36,419 nucleotides of DNA from Tritrichomonas foetus (GCA_001839685.1 MLAK01000851.1:1-36419); one strand, 5' to 3'; positions 8,965 to 17,765 are shown, counted from the stretch's first letter. The notes: a model not told the origin generated them from the letters alone. Translations and numbers: made by a program.

Positions 8965-10437
8965 TTATTCTTTGTCATCTTCACCTTCATCTGAATCAGG
9001 TACTTTACCATTATATCCTTTTCGAATGAAGTCGCACATTGCTTCAAATGCTTCAAATTCACTTTCAAACTTCATACTTAATCTTCCAAGTGCTAATTTA
9101 TAGTCAGCGAAATCTTTATCATCATGCTCTAAACCAAGGAATGGTTCATCTGTTTGAGAATTCATATGTTTGACATTTTTAAGAAGCTCCTCATCAGCAC
9201 CAGCAACTGCTGCAATATATAACAAAAACCAACACTTTCTTAAAGTGTCTTCAATGATTTTTCCAGGATAAAAATCTTTTATAACTTGAGCAATAACAAA
9301 AATATCTCTTCTAAGGTCAATTGATCTTTCTTTTGATGGTTGTACTTCACCATAATAACCAGTAAAATAAGTCAATGAATCATCAATTAGGTCAATTAAT
9401 AACATGTTTGGTAATTCAGGCTTTTCTTTGATTCTAAATGCCAAATTTTTGACAAAAAGACTCCATGCTGTTAATGGCTCAGATACGCCTTTTTCAATGT
9501 TTTCATCCCATAGTGAATTGACGTAACATCCAAAGATGTATTTATTCACAAATTTGTGCTGTTCTTCAATCACCCTTTTGAAAACAGTATTTATTGAAGT
9601 TTGAAGCATTGAAAGTTGCTGGAGAAAAGGCGAGGTAGAAATAATGCACATTTTATGCAGCCTTGATAAAGCCTGACTGCCAAAATCCTTTCCAGCATAT
9701 TCTTTTAATACATTTTCGCAGATCGTCCTTAGCGTGGCTGATGACACGTGCAGGTTGTCATGAATAGCCTCGACTAACCAAACGAAACGATGCGCATCAA
9801 AGTCCGGTATGGTCGAAAACATTATCAAAATTCGCGAAACAAATTCAACGAATTTGTTGGCTTTGACTTCATAATCTGACGGAAGATTGCAGGCCCGCAT
9901 GTAGCCGGCTGTTGCATAAAAGATATCGATGAGTTCATCTTCGTCTGATAAATTCGTGAAATCGCAAAGGCCGGATGCCAAAAACGAATCGAGGCCAAAT
10001 TCAAAAAGCATCTCCGGCGTGAAAAATTGAGCGGCGATTTGGCGAGATTGCTCGAGTGTGACTTTCAGCGATGGCTGGACCTCCGTGTGGAGAATATTCC
10101 AGAGACATCTTTGGTCCGTCACGATTTCTGAGAGTTTTTGAAGCCAGTTTAAGAAATCATCGTAATTTGTTGCGCTTTCGAGATTCTTCAAAATCGAAAC
10201 GACTGAGCAAGCTCTGAGGTTATTCCATGCGCAGGTAAATTCATCGTCATCACGCAGCATCTTTCCAGCGCCTTTGACCCTGATATCTTGGAAATTTTGA
10301 AGTTTTGGATATAAATAGTTGAATTTGGACCATTGTTGCAGTGTCATATATTTTAAACATTCTTCGATCCTCTGGATTGCATTGCCAGGGTTAATGTCGG
10401 GAGAAGGCATTTGCTCCTTCTTCGGGTTCTTACTCAT
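8965..10437 (-). CDS. 490-aa helical protein, function unknown
   Basis: The ATG is at 10437, with an ACGTTA box 22 bases upstream. The protein is almost wholly alpha-helical with regularly spaced Leu, Phe and Trp. It could be a HEAT-like or similar solenoid, but no repeat is clear enough to name. It ends with an acidic tail (PDSDEGEDDKE). There is no signal peptide or transmembrane helix, so a soluble cytosolic or nuclear protein is expected. Base composition shifts within the gene: the 5' part (about 9660-10437) is near 50% GC in places, while the 3' part is near 27%. I do not recognise the family. Confidence 0.75.
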   Translation of the reverse strand: MSKNPKKEQMPSPDINPGNAIQRIEECLKYMTLQQWSKFNYLYPKLQNFQDIRVKGAGKMLRDDDEFTCAWNNLRACSVVSILKNLESATNYDDFLNWLQKLSEIVTDQRCLWNILHTEVQPSLKVTLEQSRQIAAQFFTPEMLFEFGLDSFLASGLCDFTNLSDEDELIDIFYATAGYMRACNLPSDYEVKANKFVEFVSRILIMFSTIPDFDAHRFVWLVEAIHDNLHVSSATLRTICENVLKEYAGKDFGSQALSRLHKMCIISTSPFLQQLSMLQTSINTVFKRVIEEQHKFVNKYIFGCYVNSLWDENIEKGVSEPLTAWSLFVKNLAFRIKEKPELPNMLLIDLIDDSLTYFTGYYGEVQPSKERSIDLRRDIFVIAQVIKDFYPGKIIEDTLRKCWFLLYIAAVAGADEELLKNVKHMNSQTDEPFLGLEHDDKDFADYKLALGRLSMKFESEFEAFEAMCDFIRKGYNGKVPDSDEGEDDKE

Positions 10438-11051
10438 CTGTGTTGTTTCTAGATAACGTTTTACTCACAAAATATTTTCGCGAATTGTGCAAATTATTCC
10501 GAATTCAACTGAAAAAATTCTATAGTTATTGTTGGTTATTAATGAGAAAGGAAAAAATCTCAAAAAAAGAACAGCTTCTGAATTTACATTTGGTTTTCTT
10601 TACAGTAAAGTTAACAAATCTGTCTAACTTTTATATTATTTTTATGAAATTATTATCAATTGAGAAAAAAAACGTAAAATAAATTGAATATTTCCCTGAA
10701 ATTTCTTAAATATGTTTTCCAAATATAATCTTTCAAAAAAAGAAAATAATCTTCAAAAGTATTGAATCAATTCTCTCGAACTTGATCGGAATGGTGAATA
10801 TATAAGGTGAATAACTTATTATATAGTCAAGTTTATCTCTAAATTCGAACTTTTTATTTGGCCCTCACTGTTCGAGAAAATCGTTATTTCAATTGAATGC
10901 ATAGAATTTATCTCTTGTTTTCAGAGAGAAATAGAAATGTGTTTCAAACACGCAATTAACGAAATATTGATTATTATTATTATCTCGTATGGTTAATATA
11001 GATTCAGTTCCAAAAGGTTCCTTATATAAGAGTTTGCTTTTTTGATAATTA
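10438..11051. other. AT-rich intergenic region
   Basis: About 600 bp between two minus-strand genes. It contains the promoter of the 490-aa gene (ACGTTA on the minus strand near 10454-10459) and otherwise runs of A and T. The open frame on the plus strand near 10440-10682 starts with GTG and encodes AT-driven residues; it is not called. Confidence 0.45.
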
Positions 11052-11071
11052 TTTCATGTTTAAACATGAAA
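11052..11071. repeat. 20-bp perfect palindrome at the minisatellite edge
   Basis: TTTCATGTTTAAACATGAAA equals its own reverse complement. Its right half supplies the first ACATGAAA of the adjacent 15-bp array, so palindrome and array overlap. Confidence 0.8.
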
Positions 11072-11212
11072 GAGATAAACATGAAAGAGATTAAAATGAA
11101 AGAGATTAAAATGAAAGAGATAAACATGAAAGATAATAACATGAAAGAGACTAAAATGAAAGAGATAAACATGAAAGAGATAAATATGAAAGAGATTAAC
11201 ATGAAAGATAAT
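11063..11212. repeat. 15-bp minisatellite, ten units
   Basis: Ten consecutive 15-bp units of consensus AACATGAAAGAGATA. Substitutions fall mainly at the third position (C/A/T) and in the last five bases (AGATA, AGATT, AGACT, ATAAT). The array lies 28 bp beyond the stop of the kinase gene. Because the unit is a multiple of three, one frame stays open as a repeated NMKEI, but that frame has no plausible start and is not called a gene. Confidence 0.9.
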
Positions 11213-11240
11213 AACATTTTTACTACAACATTGTATAATT

Positions 11241-13637
11241 CTATAATAGTATAGCATTCAATTTTTCAACAAAATTAAGTATACTTGGTTGAGCCTCTTC
11301 AAAATTGCATTTATTCATTACTTCCTTTATTCTTGGTCTTAGTTCTACATTATAAGCTGCAGAAATCAAAGTTTTAAGACAATCTTCAGTTCCTAATGGT
11401 TTTTCTTCAATTGTTTGAAGAAAAATTTCCGCCAATTTTGGATTTTTGCATGATGCTGCGACTGCAACAGCTGCACGATGGTCGACTTCAAATTTCTGAA
11501 GCATTAAATAAAAGATATCTTCTGGAGGAAACTTCTGATCAAATGTCATTGCAGTGATTGCCAAATATGCACAACTGCATAATGCAATGTCTGCAGAAGT
11601 AATGAAACTGCTTAAAGAGTCAAATTGAATCCTTTTTAGTTCTCCAATCGATAATAAACAACGAAGGGCTGATGATGCAAGTTCAGTATTGTTTAAAACA
11701 AGACTTTGAACGCAACGATCAACAACCGCTGCTCTAAGTCTCAAATCTACTCCTTCATGTGAACAAACATTTAAAGCAAGAATTGTATCATCTGGCTTTG
11801 CAGAATAGAGTGCTACTAAATCATGAATTCCATTTCTGCAGCCAGCAACTGCAATATCAGTATCAATTTCAACTGAACCTGTTGGCATTTCTTCAACAAA
11901 TTGACTAATTGTATCAACAGGTATAGATTTTCGTGGAAGTTTCCTTAAAATTGAAGCAACTTCTGCAAGCTTCGAAGTTTTAAGGAATAATGAAACATAA
12001 TCTGCAACATCTTGAGGTTTGTTTGTATTATTATCAATTAATTGTTTATTCCAGGCGACTTCGAAAGAATCTGGTGGTATTTGAACTTCTTTTAATCGTT
12101 TGACAGCATTTTTAAGGCTGATTTCACCCTTTATTGCTGAATTAATGATTTCTTCAACCATTCTTGTTTGCATTTCACTAGTGGTTTCACTTTCTCGTAT
12201 ATATTTCAGAAATTCTTCACGATTAGCGCCATTCATCATAACATTTTCGGTTTCGAATTTTTTAACGATTTCATCAAATGAAGGGCGAACATCAGGATTT
12301 CGATCCCAACATTGTGTAATCAAATCCTTCATTTGAGGGTTAACATCTTGTGGCATAAGCGGTCGAGTATCGTTTGATAACACCTGATTAATAATATAAT
12401 GACTATCCATTCCTGAATATGGTGTTTGTCCTGTTGCAAGCTCCCATAAAACTATTCCATATGCATAAACATCAATCTTTGATGTGTAATTTGAACTTGT
12501 CGATAAAATTTCAGGAGCCATCCAATGGGGGGTTCCAATATTTTGTGTCATAAGTGAAGAATCTGATGCATGACGACTAAAACCAAAATCACAGATTCGG
12601 ATTCTATTATTATGATCAAGTAAAACATTCAAACTTTTCAAATCACGATGAACTATTTGACAGCTATGTAAAAACTGCATACCTCTTGCAATATCGAAAG
12701 CAGCAATAGTTTTTTGAGTTTGGTCTAGGCGATGATGAACGTGCAAGTCATGATAAAGTGATCCGTTTGGCATCCATTCAGTGATGATACAAAATGGCAT
12801 AGATTCAGTTGCACCAATTAAACGTAAAACAGCGGGATGTATAGCTGTTGCTAAAACAGCAACTTCTCTTTGGAATGATTGTAGTTTGCTGCCATTCATT
12901 TTTTGGAACTTAAATTTTTTGATAGCAACTTCTTGGCCGTTTCGTTTATCTCGTCCGAAAAAAACAGTTGCTGAAACACCAGTTCCAATTGGCTTCACTT
13001 CCTCAAAATCTGTTATGGACACTCTCCACGTCTGGTAGTGCACGGGGATAGGTGAAAATGTACGTGGTGCAAAATTATCTGGTGTGTTTTCAGAAAGAAC
13101 AGCATCAATTGAAATCAATCTCTGATCGATTGTTCGAGCGAGAAGTGGATCGAAATCCTTCAATTTTTTGTATTGTGCAAAAGACGCGTGAATGGCTCGC
13201 AAGTCAAGAACATGGTACTGGAGCCATTCTGGAGAGTCTGGATTAATTTCGAGGCTGGCTTCATTGTTCATAACAAGAACGACTCTGTGAATGCGGGTAA
13301 AAACGTCTTGAAGCTGGTCGAGAATTGTTGATGCTGGATTTTCTATTGTTGGAATTGTCCAAGTTTGTAATAAATTTTGAACAATTATTGACCGAAATTC
13401 TTGGAGAAGTGAGGTGAAATCATTTGATGCGGTGATTTCAGCTTCCGTTAGTGGAGTTGAATCTGCTGTTTGTGAATACAATTGTGAGAATTTTCTCAAT
13501 TGAGATAATGCGAATTCGAATTTTTTTCTATGAACAGCTGTTTGGTCAGCAAGAGCTTGGATTCGTTTCAAATTAGTCATAATTCGTGTATAATTTTCGG
13601 CCTTTGTGGTGGGCTTGGAAATATCAACTTTTTTCAT
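11241..13637 (-). CDS. TKL-type protein kinase with N-terminal helical region and C-terminal helical-repeat domain
   Basis: 798 aa from ATG at 13637. Residues 1-200 are helical. The kinase domain spans about 210-470: glycine loop IGTGVSATVFFG (217-228), VAIKK with Lys240, HRDLKSLN (330-337), DFG (350-352), GTPHWMAPE as the activation/P+1 segment, and DVYAYGIVLWELATG. All catalytic residues are present, so it should be active. HRDLKSxN and the GTPxWMAPE form are typical of TKL/MLK-like kinases, a family expanded in trichomonads. Residues about 500-798 are Leu/Ala-rich helical pairs resembling ARM/HEAT repeats, perhaps for substrate binding. TCATTTTC and TCAACAAT Initiator-like sites occur 20-45 bases upstream. 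The N-terminal coding part is richer in G+C than the 3' part. Confidence 0.9.
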   Translation of the reverse strand: MKKVDISKPTTKAENYTRIMTNLKRIQALADQTAVHRKKFEFALSQLRKFSQLYSQTADSTPLTEAEITASNDFTSLLQEFRSIIVQNLLQTWTIPTIENPASTILDQLQDVFTRIHRVVLVMNNEASLEINPDSPEWLQYHVLDLRAIHASFAQYKKLKDFDPLLARTIDQRLISIDAVLSENTPDNFAPRTFSPIPVHYQTWRVSITDFEEVKPIGTGVSATVFFGRDKRNGQEVAIKKFKFQKMNGSKLQSFQREVAVLATAIHPAVLRLIGATESMPFCIITEWMPNGSLYHDLHVHHRLDQTQKTIAAFDIARGMQFLHSCQIVHRDLKSLNVLLDHNNRIRICDFGFSRHASDSSLMTQNIGTPHWMAPEILSTSSNYTSKIDVYAYGIVLWELATGQTPYSGMDSHYIINQVLSNDTRPLMPQDVNPQMKDLITQCWDRNPDVRPSFDEIVKKFETENVMMNGANREEFLKYIRESETTSEMQTRMVEEIINSAIKGEISLKNAVKRLKEVQIPPDSFEVAWNKQLIDNNTNKPQDVADYVSLFLKTSKLAEVASILRKLPRKSIPVDTISQFVEEMPTGSVEIDTDIAVAGCRNGIHDLVALYSAKPDDTILALNVCSHEGVDLRLRAAVVDRCVQSLVLNNTELASSALRCLLSIGELKRIQFDSLSSFITSADIALCSCAYLAITAMTFDQKFPPEDIFYLMLQKFEVDHRAAVAVAASCKNPKLAEIFLQTIEEKPLGTEDCLKTLISAAYNVELRPRIKEVMNKCNFEEAQPSILNFVEKLNAILL

Positions 13638-13742
13638 TCAATTCTGAACTCATTGTTGACATGTCATGTGAAAATGATGTGAATTTTTATATTTGAGCAA
13701 TTCTTATCAAAAAGTTGGATTGACATTAATCTACATTATTTT

Positions 13743-13752
13743 CATTATTTTT
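13743..13752 (+). promoter_or_regulatory. Initiator-like site of the hotdog thioesterase gene
   Basis: TCATTATTTT lies about 30 bases before the ATG at 13773 in an otherwise T-rich leader and fits the TCA(Y)T(W) trichomonad Initiator. Confidence 0.45.
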
Positions 13753-13772
13753 TCTTTATTATTTTAATTATT

Positions 13773-14198
13773 ATGTTAACTGGTTTGATTTCATCATCAT
13801 TTAAGAGGTATTTTGCAAGGCCAACATTTGATTTACGTACATCATTACATGTTGGTGATAAATTTGTCATTCATCATGTGATGGATAAATTGAATACTTT
13901 TAATCCAACGAATAATGAAGGTGATGATGTTTATGCAACATCAAGATTAGTTGATCAAGTTGAACACGTTTGTTCAGTAAATCTGGAAAAAAATATCGAT
14001 AAAAATCATGCATCTGTTGGATTCTTCATTGAAGTTGACCACAGGAAGCCTGTTCACTTAGGCGAAAAAATAAAAATAGAGGCTGAAGTTACAGAAGTAG
14101 AAAGTCGGAAAGCTACTTTCAAAACAATTGTTTTCAATGAATCTGATGAAATTATCAGCTCAGGCATCCATAAGAGAGCCCTCATTAAGTCTGATTAA
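13773..14198 (+). CDS. FlK-like hotdog thioesterase with hydrogenosomal-type presequence
   Basis: 141 aa. Residues 1-16 (MLTGLISSSFKRYFAR) match the trichomonad hydrogenosomal presequence style: ML start, hydroxylated residues and an Arg two residues before a likely cleavage site. The remainder is a hotdog fold like fluoroacetyl-CoA thioesterase FlK. When aligned, Thr56 (VYAT), Glu64 (QVEH) and His90 (VDHRKP) have the same spacing (8 and 26) as the FlK catalytic Thr42, Glu50 and His76. The end (SGIHKRALI) matches the family ending GEGEHER-like. Such enzymes hydrolyse small acyl-CoA thioesters; the actual substrate is unknown. If imported, it would act on the hydrogenosomal acetyl/succinyl-CoA pool. 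The stop is followed by AATAAAT, a likely poly(A) signal. Targeting is inferred; the fold assignment is firmer. Confidence 0.75.
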   Translation: MLTGLISSSFKRYFARPTFDLRTSLHVGDKFVIHHVMDKLNTFNPTNNEGDDVYATSRLVDQVEHVCSVNLEKNIDKNHASVGFFIEVDHRKPVHLGEKIKIEAEVTEVESRKATFKTIVFNESDEIISSGIHKRALIKSD

Positions 14199-14295
14199 TA
14201 AATATAGACATGTTTTCTACTATTTTCATACACTGTATTCATTTTACAATTTCACAATGATTCTTAATTTTCTGTTTTCTGAGTTTTTCTAAATG

Positions 14296-14505
14296 ATAAT
14301 GATGAAAATGATAATGATTTATATGATAATGATTTATGTGATAATGATTTATATGGTAATGATTTATGTGATAATGATTTAAATGATAATGATTTAAATG
14401 GTAATGATTTAAATGGTAATGATTGATATGATAATGATTTATGTGATAATGATTTATGTGATAATGATTTATATGGTAATGATTTATGTGATAATGATTT
14501 AAATG
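14296..14505. repeat. 15-bp minisatellite, about fourteen units
   Basis: Consensus (A/G)TAATGATTTATATG, 15 bp, thirteen clear units from 14311 to 14505 with one more diverged unit before them. Variation is concentrated at the first base (A/G) and at the AT/GT/AA dinucleotide near the end. The array sits between the converging 3' ends of the hotdog gene and the POC5-related gene. The minus-strand frame reading repeated NHYHI starts with TTG and is not called a gene. Confidence 0.9.
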
Positions 14506-14677
14506 ATGATAAAAGTTCTCTTTCAGCTGTTTGAGTATTTCAAACTCAGTTTTAATCAAATAAACAATATTAAATTTATTATGGTATGCTGATTTAATAA
14601 TTACATAAAATTATAAATAAACTAGACATCATCGCATGATGAAATGATTATAAGAACAAGAAATCAGTTGGCATGAA

Positions 14678-15157
14678 TTATTTGTGACGAATAATTGTTG
14701 CTTGTGGTATCTCTTCCACAAAGAAATCATCATCTTCATCCAGAATATCTTGCTCGTCATCAACAATTTCCAAACCAAGTTGTTGAACTGCAACATCAAC
14801 ACCATGGTGTAACCTGTCTTGCATCTCTTGGAGTAACTTTTGGTGTCTATCTAATGCCACTTGAATACTATCTGGGTTATTTACATCAACATTTTGGTTA
14901 TTAATATTTTTATTATTGCTTTTCCTATTGCGGGCGTTCTTCTCACATCTTTTTATGATTTCTTCTGCCATTTGATTTGTTGGTAAGTGAATATTTTTGT
15001 TGTTTTCAATTTCTGATTTTGTCTTTTCGACAACAAATTTAATTCCGGTTGCATTATCATTTCTTGAATATCCTTTTGATCGTGTTAACGTGCTTAATAA
15101 TTCATCTTGAAGTGATTTAGAATTAGGAGAGACGGCTGTCTGCGTGTTTTCAGTCAT
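14678..15157 (-). CDS. Short protein sharing the POC5-like C-terminal region
   Basis: 159 aa from ATG at 15157. The first ~75 residues are polar and largely helical. Residues 80-100 are Asn-rich linker. From about 105 the sequence LQEMQDRL...VAVQQLGLEIV, an acidic stretch and DDDFFVEE...IRHK parallels the end of the POC5-like protein at 454-1263 (EMQQRL...VVNLNLEAM...DDDFYVEE...IRHR). There is no Sfi1-type repeat, so it may be a reduced paralogue or a separate centriolar protein with the same docking tail. An ACGTTTA box lies 40 bases upstream. It is convergent with the thioesterase gene across a minisatellite. Confidence 0.65.
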   Translation of the reverse strand: MTENTQTAVSPNSKSLQDELLSTLTRSKGYSRNDNATGIKFVVEKTKSEIENNKNIHLPTNQMAEEIIKRCEKNARNRKSNNKNINNQNVDVNNPDSIQVALDRHQKLLQEMQDRLHHGVDVAVQQLGLEIVDDEQDILDEDDDFFVEEIPQATIIRHK

Positions 15158-15347
15158 TCTTCAATGCTAGAATTCTCTTTCACTATTTATTAAACGTACT
15201 TAATTTCAACTTTTTGATAAATTTACATACTTTAAATATTTTAGGTGAAAATTGACCTCCACAAATTCGGTTGATATTAAAACTTTTTCTGGTAGAAACT
15301 TTTTCTTTTATTCAATTTCCGTTGTTAGAAATTTTGCAGCTTTTTAG

Positions 15348-16373
15348 ATGATTTTCTTTTTATTACAGCTTTCATTAAGTTGGTGGGATACTGGCCATTC
15401 CATTATTGCACGAATTGCACAAAAGGAAATCACATCTGCACAAAATCAATGGATCACCGATCTTTTTTATTTATGGCCCGAAGAGGCCGGAGACTTGATT
15501 AATCAATCGTCGTGGCAAGATATTATTGCGAATCTTCAATATCAAGTTCGCAGCATGAAAACATGGCATTATGCAGATGAGCCTTATATTCCTGAAGATT
15601 CGCCAGAAATAAGAGTTCCGCCAATATGTTATAATGTTACTGATATTTGTCGTGACACAATGGAACTTTTACTTGATAAAACTACCACTTCACCTTGGGC
15701 GCTTTCATTTGCGCTTCGTTCATTAATTCACTTTTTGGGTGATTCTCATTGCCCTATGCATGCTGTTGCACTTTTCACCAAAGATTTGCCAACAGGTGAT
15801 GCTGGTGGGAATTTGTATAAATTTACAAACGAATTAGGAGCAAATGCTGCACAGCTGCATAAAATATGGGATAATGCTGGACTTTCTTATCAAACTCTCT
15901 ATCCAAAAAGTACATTTGAAGCTAATGTTTCAAGATTAATAAAAAATCATCCAAAATCGTTATATGAAAAACGCATTCAAGAAACTAATCCATATACTTG
16001 GATTCTTGAATCTTTTCAGGTAGCGAAAGAAGTTGCGTATTCAACACCACAAGGTCAAACACCGAGTGAAGACTATTTTCAAAGAGTTCGAGAAGCAGCT
16101 GATACTCAATTAGCAATTGCTGGTTATCGTTTAGGTGCATTTTTAAACAAATTTTTCGAGAAAAGAGGTTTGCCTGAACTTTACACGCCATTTTCAAAAC
16201 AAGAAAAGAAAATAAAAATAAGTGAAGTTGTGGCATGGATACTTGTTGCACTGTGTGTTGTTTATCTTGGATGTGAAAGACTGTTTTCCATTTTAAAGCG
16301 ACATAATATTGTTATTCCAAAAGGAAAAACTGATCAGATTCTTAAAGATGATAATGAACTCGACGATCAATGA
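15348..16373 (+). CDS. S1/P1-type nuclease (class I), membrane-anchored
   Basis: 341 aa. Residues 1-11 are a short signal peptide; cleavage after LSLS would leave Trp12 as the N-terminal residue, as in P1 nuclease. All nine zinc ligands of the family are visible: Trp12 and His17 (WWDTGH), Asp58 (SWQD), His74 (WHYAD), His128, Asp132 and His138 (HFLGDSHCPMH), His171 and Asp175 (HKIWD). These trinuclear-zinc enzymes cut single-stranded DNA/RNA and remove 3'-phosphates. After the domain comes a transmembrane helix (about 293-309, EVVAWILVALCVVYLG) and a basic cytosolic tail. Fungal and plant enzymes are secreted; a membrane anchor recalls the trypanosomatid 3'-nucleotidase/nuclease used in purine salvage. 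Trichomonads also depend on purine salvage, so a surface or lysosomal salvage role is plausible. TCAATTTC about 35 bases upstream may be the Initiator. Confidence 0.92.
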   Translation: MIFFLLQLSLSWWDTGHSIIARIAQKEITSAQNQWITDLFYLWPEEAGDLINQSSWQDIIANLQYQVRSMKTWHYADEPYIPEDSPEIRVPPICYNVTDICRDTMELLLDKTTTSPWALSFALRSLIHFLGDSHCPMHAVALFTKDLPTGDAGGNLYKFTNELGANAAQLHKIWDNAGLSYQTLYPKSTFEANVSRLIKNHPKSLYEKRIQETNPYTWILESFQVAKEVAYSTPQGQTPSEDYFQRVREAADTQLAIAGYRLGAFLNKFFEKRGLPELYTPFSKQEKKIKISEVVAWILVALCVVYLGCERLFSILKRHNIVIPKGKTDQILKDDNELDDQ

Positions 16374-16592
16374 TTTTATACCTGTAAATATAATAAAAAA
16401 TTCTAGAAAATAGATTTTACTGAAGTTTTTTGTAATATTTGAATTAAAGAAAATATTTTTTTTAATAAAAAGAAATTTGTTTTAAAAGTATTGATCCATG
16501 CATTTTTAAGAGATTCATTTAAATCAATATTTGAAAATAAATAAAATAATGATTTATTAGAATTATTTTTATGTATTAAATATATTTTGGAG

Positions 16593-17453
16593 TTATGCCT
16601 CAAACTTTCTTCTGAAGAATTCTGGCATAACAAATGAAGCTGAGTGAATGTCTTTGCTGTAATATTGCATACTATTTGCCTCTTCTTCGTTAATTTCTCT
16701 TCTTGGCACTTTACACGATCCCAAATTTGTTGCAATAATCATTCCAATCGATCCGCAAGTATAAGTTGGAATATTAATAGTTGAGTATTCGACTGATTTG
16801 AATCCTGCTTCACGGCAGATGTCTCTCATTCCAATGATTATCTCTGCATCAATCCACATATTCTCGCCTTGAGATACACTAATTCCATTTGGCTTCAATG
16901 CTTTCATCACTTTCTGGTAATATGAAATACCAAAAAGTTTTTCTGCAGGACCAACGGGATCACATGAATCGGTAATGATGACATCATATTCATTTGGATG
17001 AACATCAACGAAATTAATTCCATCTTCAAAATATAAGTGTAATCTCGGATCATTTAAAGCATTTCCAATTACATGTGGCATATGCTTCTTCGTAAGCTCA
17101 GTTACTTTTTCATCAATATCACACTGATCAACTCTTTCAACACATTTATGCTTTAATACTTCACGTGCAACACCACAGTCACCACCACCGATGATTAAAA
17201 CATGCTTTGGATTTGGATGAGAAAACAAAGCGACATGTGCCATCATTTCATGATAGGCAAATTCATCCATTTCTGTGCTTTGTATAAGATCATCGATTGC
17301 CATTGTAATTCCGGTTTTTCTGGCTTTGAAAACATAAATATCTTGGTATTGTGATTTTTCGTGTGCAATAACGTTATCAACTTCATAAGATTGGACAAGG
17401 CCATCCCATCCTTCGTCCTTTTCGCTAAACCATCCTTGTTTGAATCGGTTCAT
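16593..17453 (-). CDS. Spermidine synthase (polyamine aminopropyltransferase)
   Basis: 286 aa from the ATG at 17453 (MNRFKQGWFSE). The frame is open for 23 more codons upstream without ATG, but TCAATAATTAC at 17454-17464 is a good Initiator directly before this ATG, and 286 aa is the usual family length. Landmarks: GWFSE near the N-terminus, YQDIYVF, STEMDEFAYHEMM, IIGGGDCGVAREV (nucleotide-binding loop), CDID for decarboxylated SAM, YFEDG, and DVIITDSCDPVGPA with the catalytic Asp. The enzyme transfers aminopropyl from decarboxylated S-adenosylmethionine to putrescine. Odd points: GGGDG is GGGDC, and the usual LDG of the gate region is IDD. Related aminopropyl- or putrescine N-methyltransferases cannot be excluded. 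The 3' end converges on the nuclease gene. Confidence 0.9.
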   Translation of the reverse strand: MNRFKQGWFSEKDEGWDGLVQSYEVDNVIAHEKSQYQDIYVFKARKTGITMAIDDLIQSTEMDEFAYHEMMAHVALFSHPNPKHVLIIGGGDCGVAREVLKHKCVERVDQCDIDEKVTELTKKHMPHVIGNALNDPRLHLYFEDGINFVDVHPNEYDVIITDSCDPVGPAEKLFGISYYQKVMKALKPNGISVSQGENMWIDAEIIIGMRDICREAGFKSVEYSTINIPTYTCGSIGMIIATNLGSCKVPRREINEEEANSMQYYSKDIHSASFVMPEFFRRKFEA

Positions 17454-17464
17454 GTAATTATTGA
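17454..17464 (-). promoter_or_regulatory. Initiator that fixes the spermidine synthase start
   Basis: On the minus strand TCAATAATTAC precedes ATG with no gap, matching the trichomonad Initiator. Transcription from here would exclude the upstream in-frame codons, which begin only at a GTG. Confidence 0.6.
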
Positions 17465-17548
17465 AAGTGAAATGAAGAAATGTTTTCAATACATTATGAT
17501 CGATGTGAAATTTTTCAATCACTTGAATAACCGATAAATTGAATAGCC

Positions 17549-17572
17549 TCAGAATTAAAAAGATAATTCTGA
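17549..17572. repeat. 9-bp perfect hairpin upstream of spermidine synthase
   Basis: TCAGAATTA and TAATTCTGA form a 9-bp stem with a 6-base loop, about 100 bp upstream of the spermidine synthase ATG. It may be a chance structure; no function is claimed. Confidence 0.4.
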
Positions 17573-17765
17573 AGCATCAAAAAAAAACTTACATTGAAAT
17601 TGTGTAATATTCAATTTCGGAGAAGACCTCACCTCAAAAAAATTTTTTCTCACGCACGATCGAATGTTATTCTAATGTAATACACTATGTGAAAATTAAA
17701 TAGAAAGTGCCAAATTCAGATATAGATCCCATAATTAATGCAATTTGCATTTGGAAATCATCTTT

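Noticed and set aside
11042..11254. ORF of repeated NMKEI
   Set aside because: Also a translated 15-bp minisatellite with a TTG start and no promoter-like sequence; both strands are open because of the repeat.
14239..14559. Minus-strand ORF reading repeated NHYHI (histidine-rich protein)
   Set aside because: It is the translation of a 15-bp minisatellite, begins with TTG rather than ATG, and has no Initiator; period divisible by three explains the open frame.
17454..17522. N-terminal extension of spermidine synthase
   Set aside because: The upstream codons start only at GTG, and an Initiator sits inside this stretch directly before the ATG at 17453, which also gives the usual family length.
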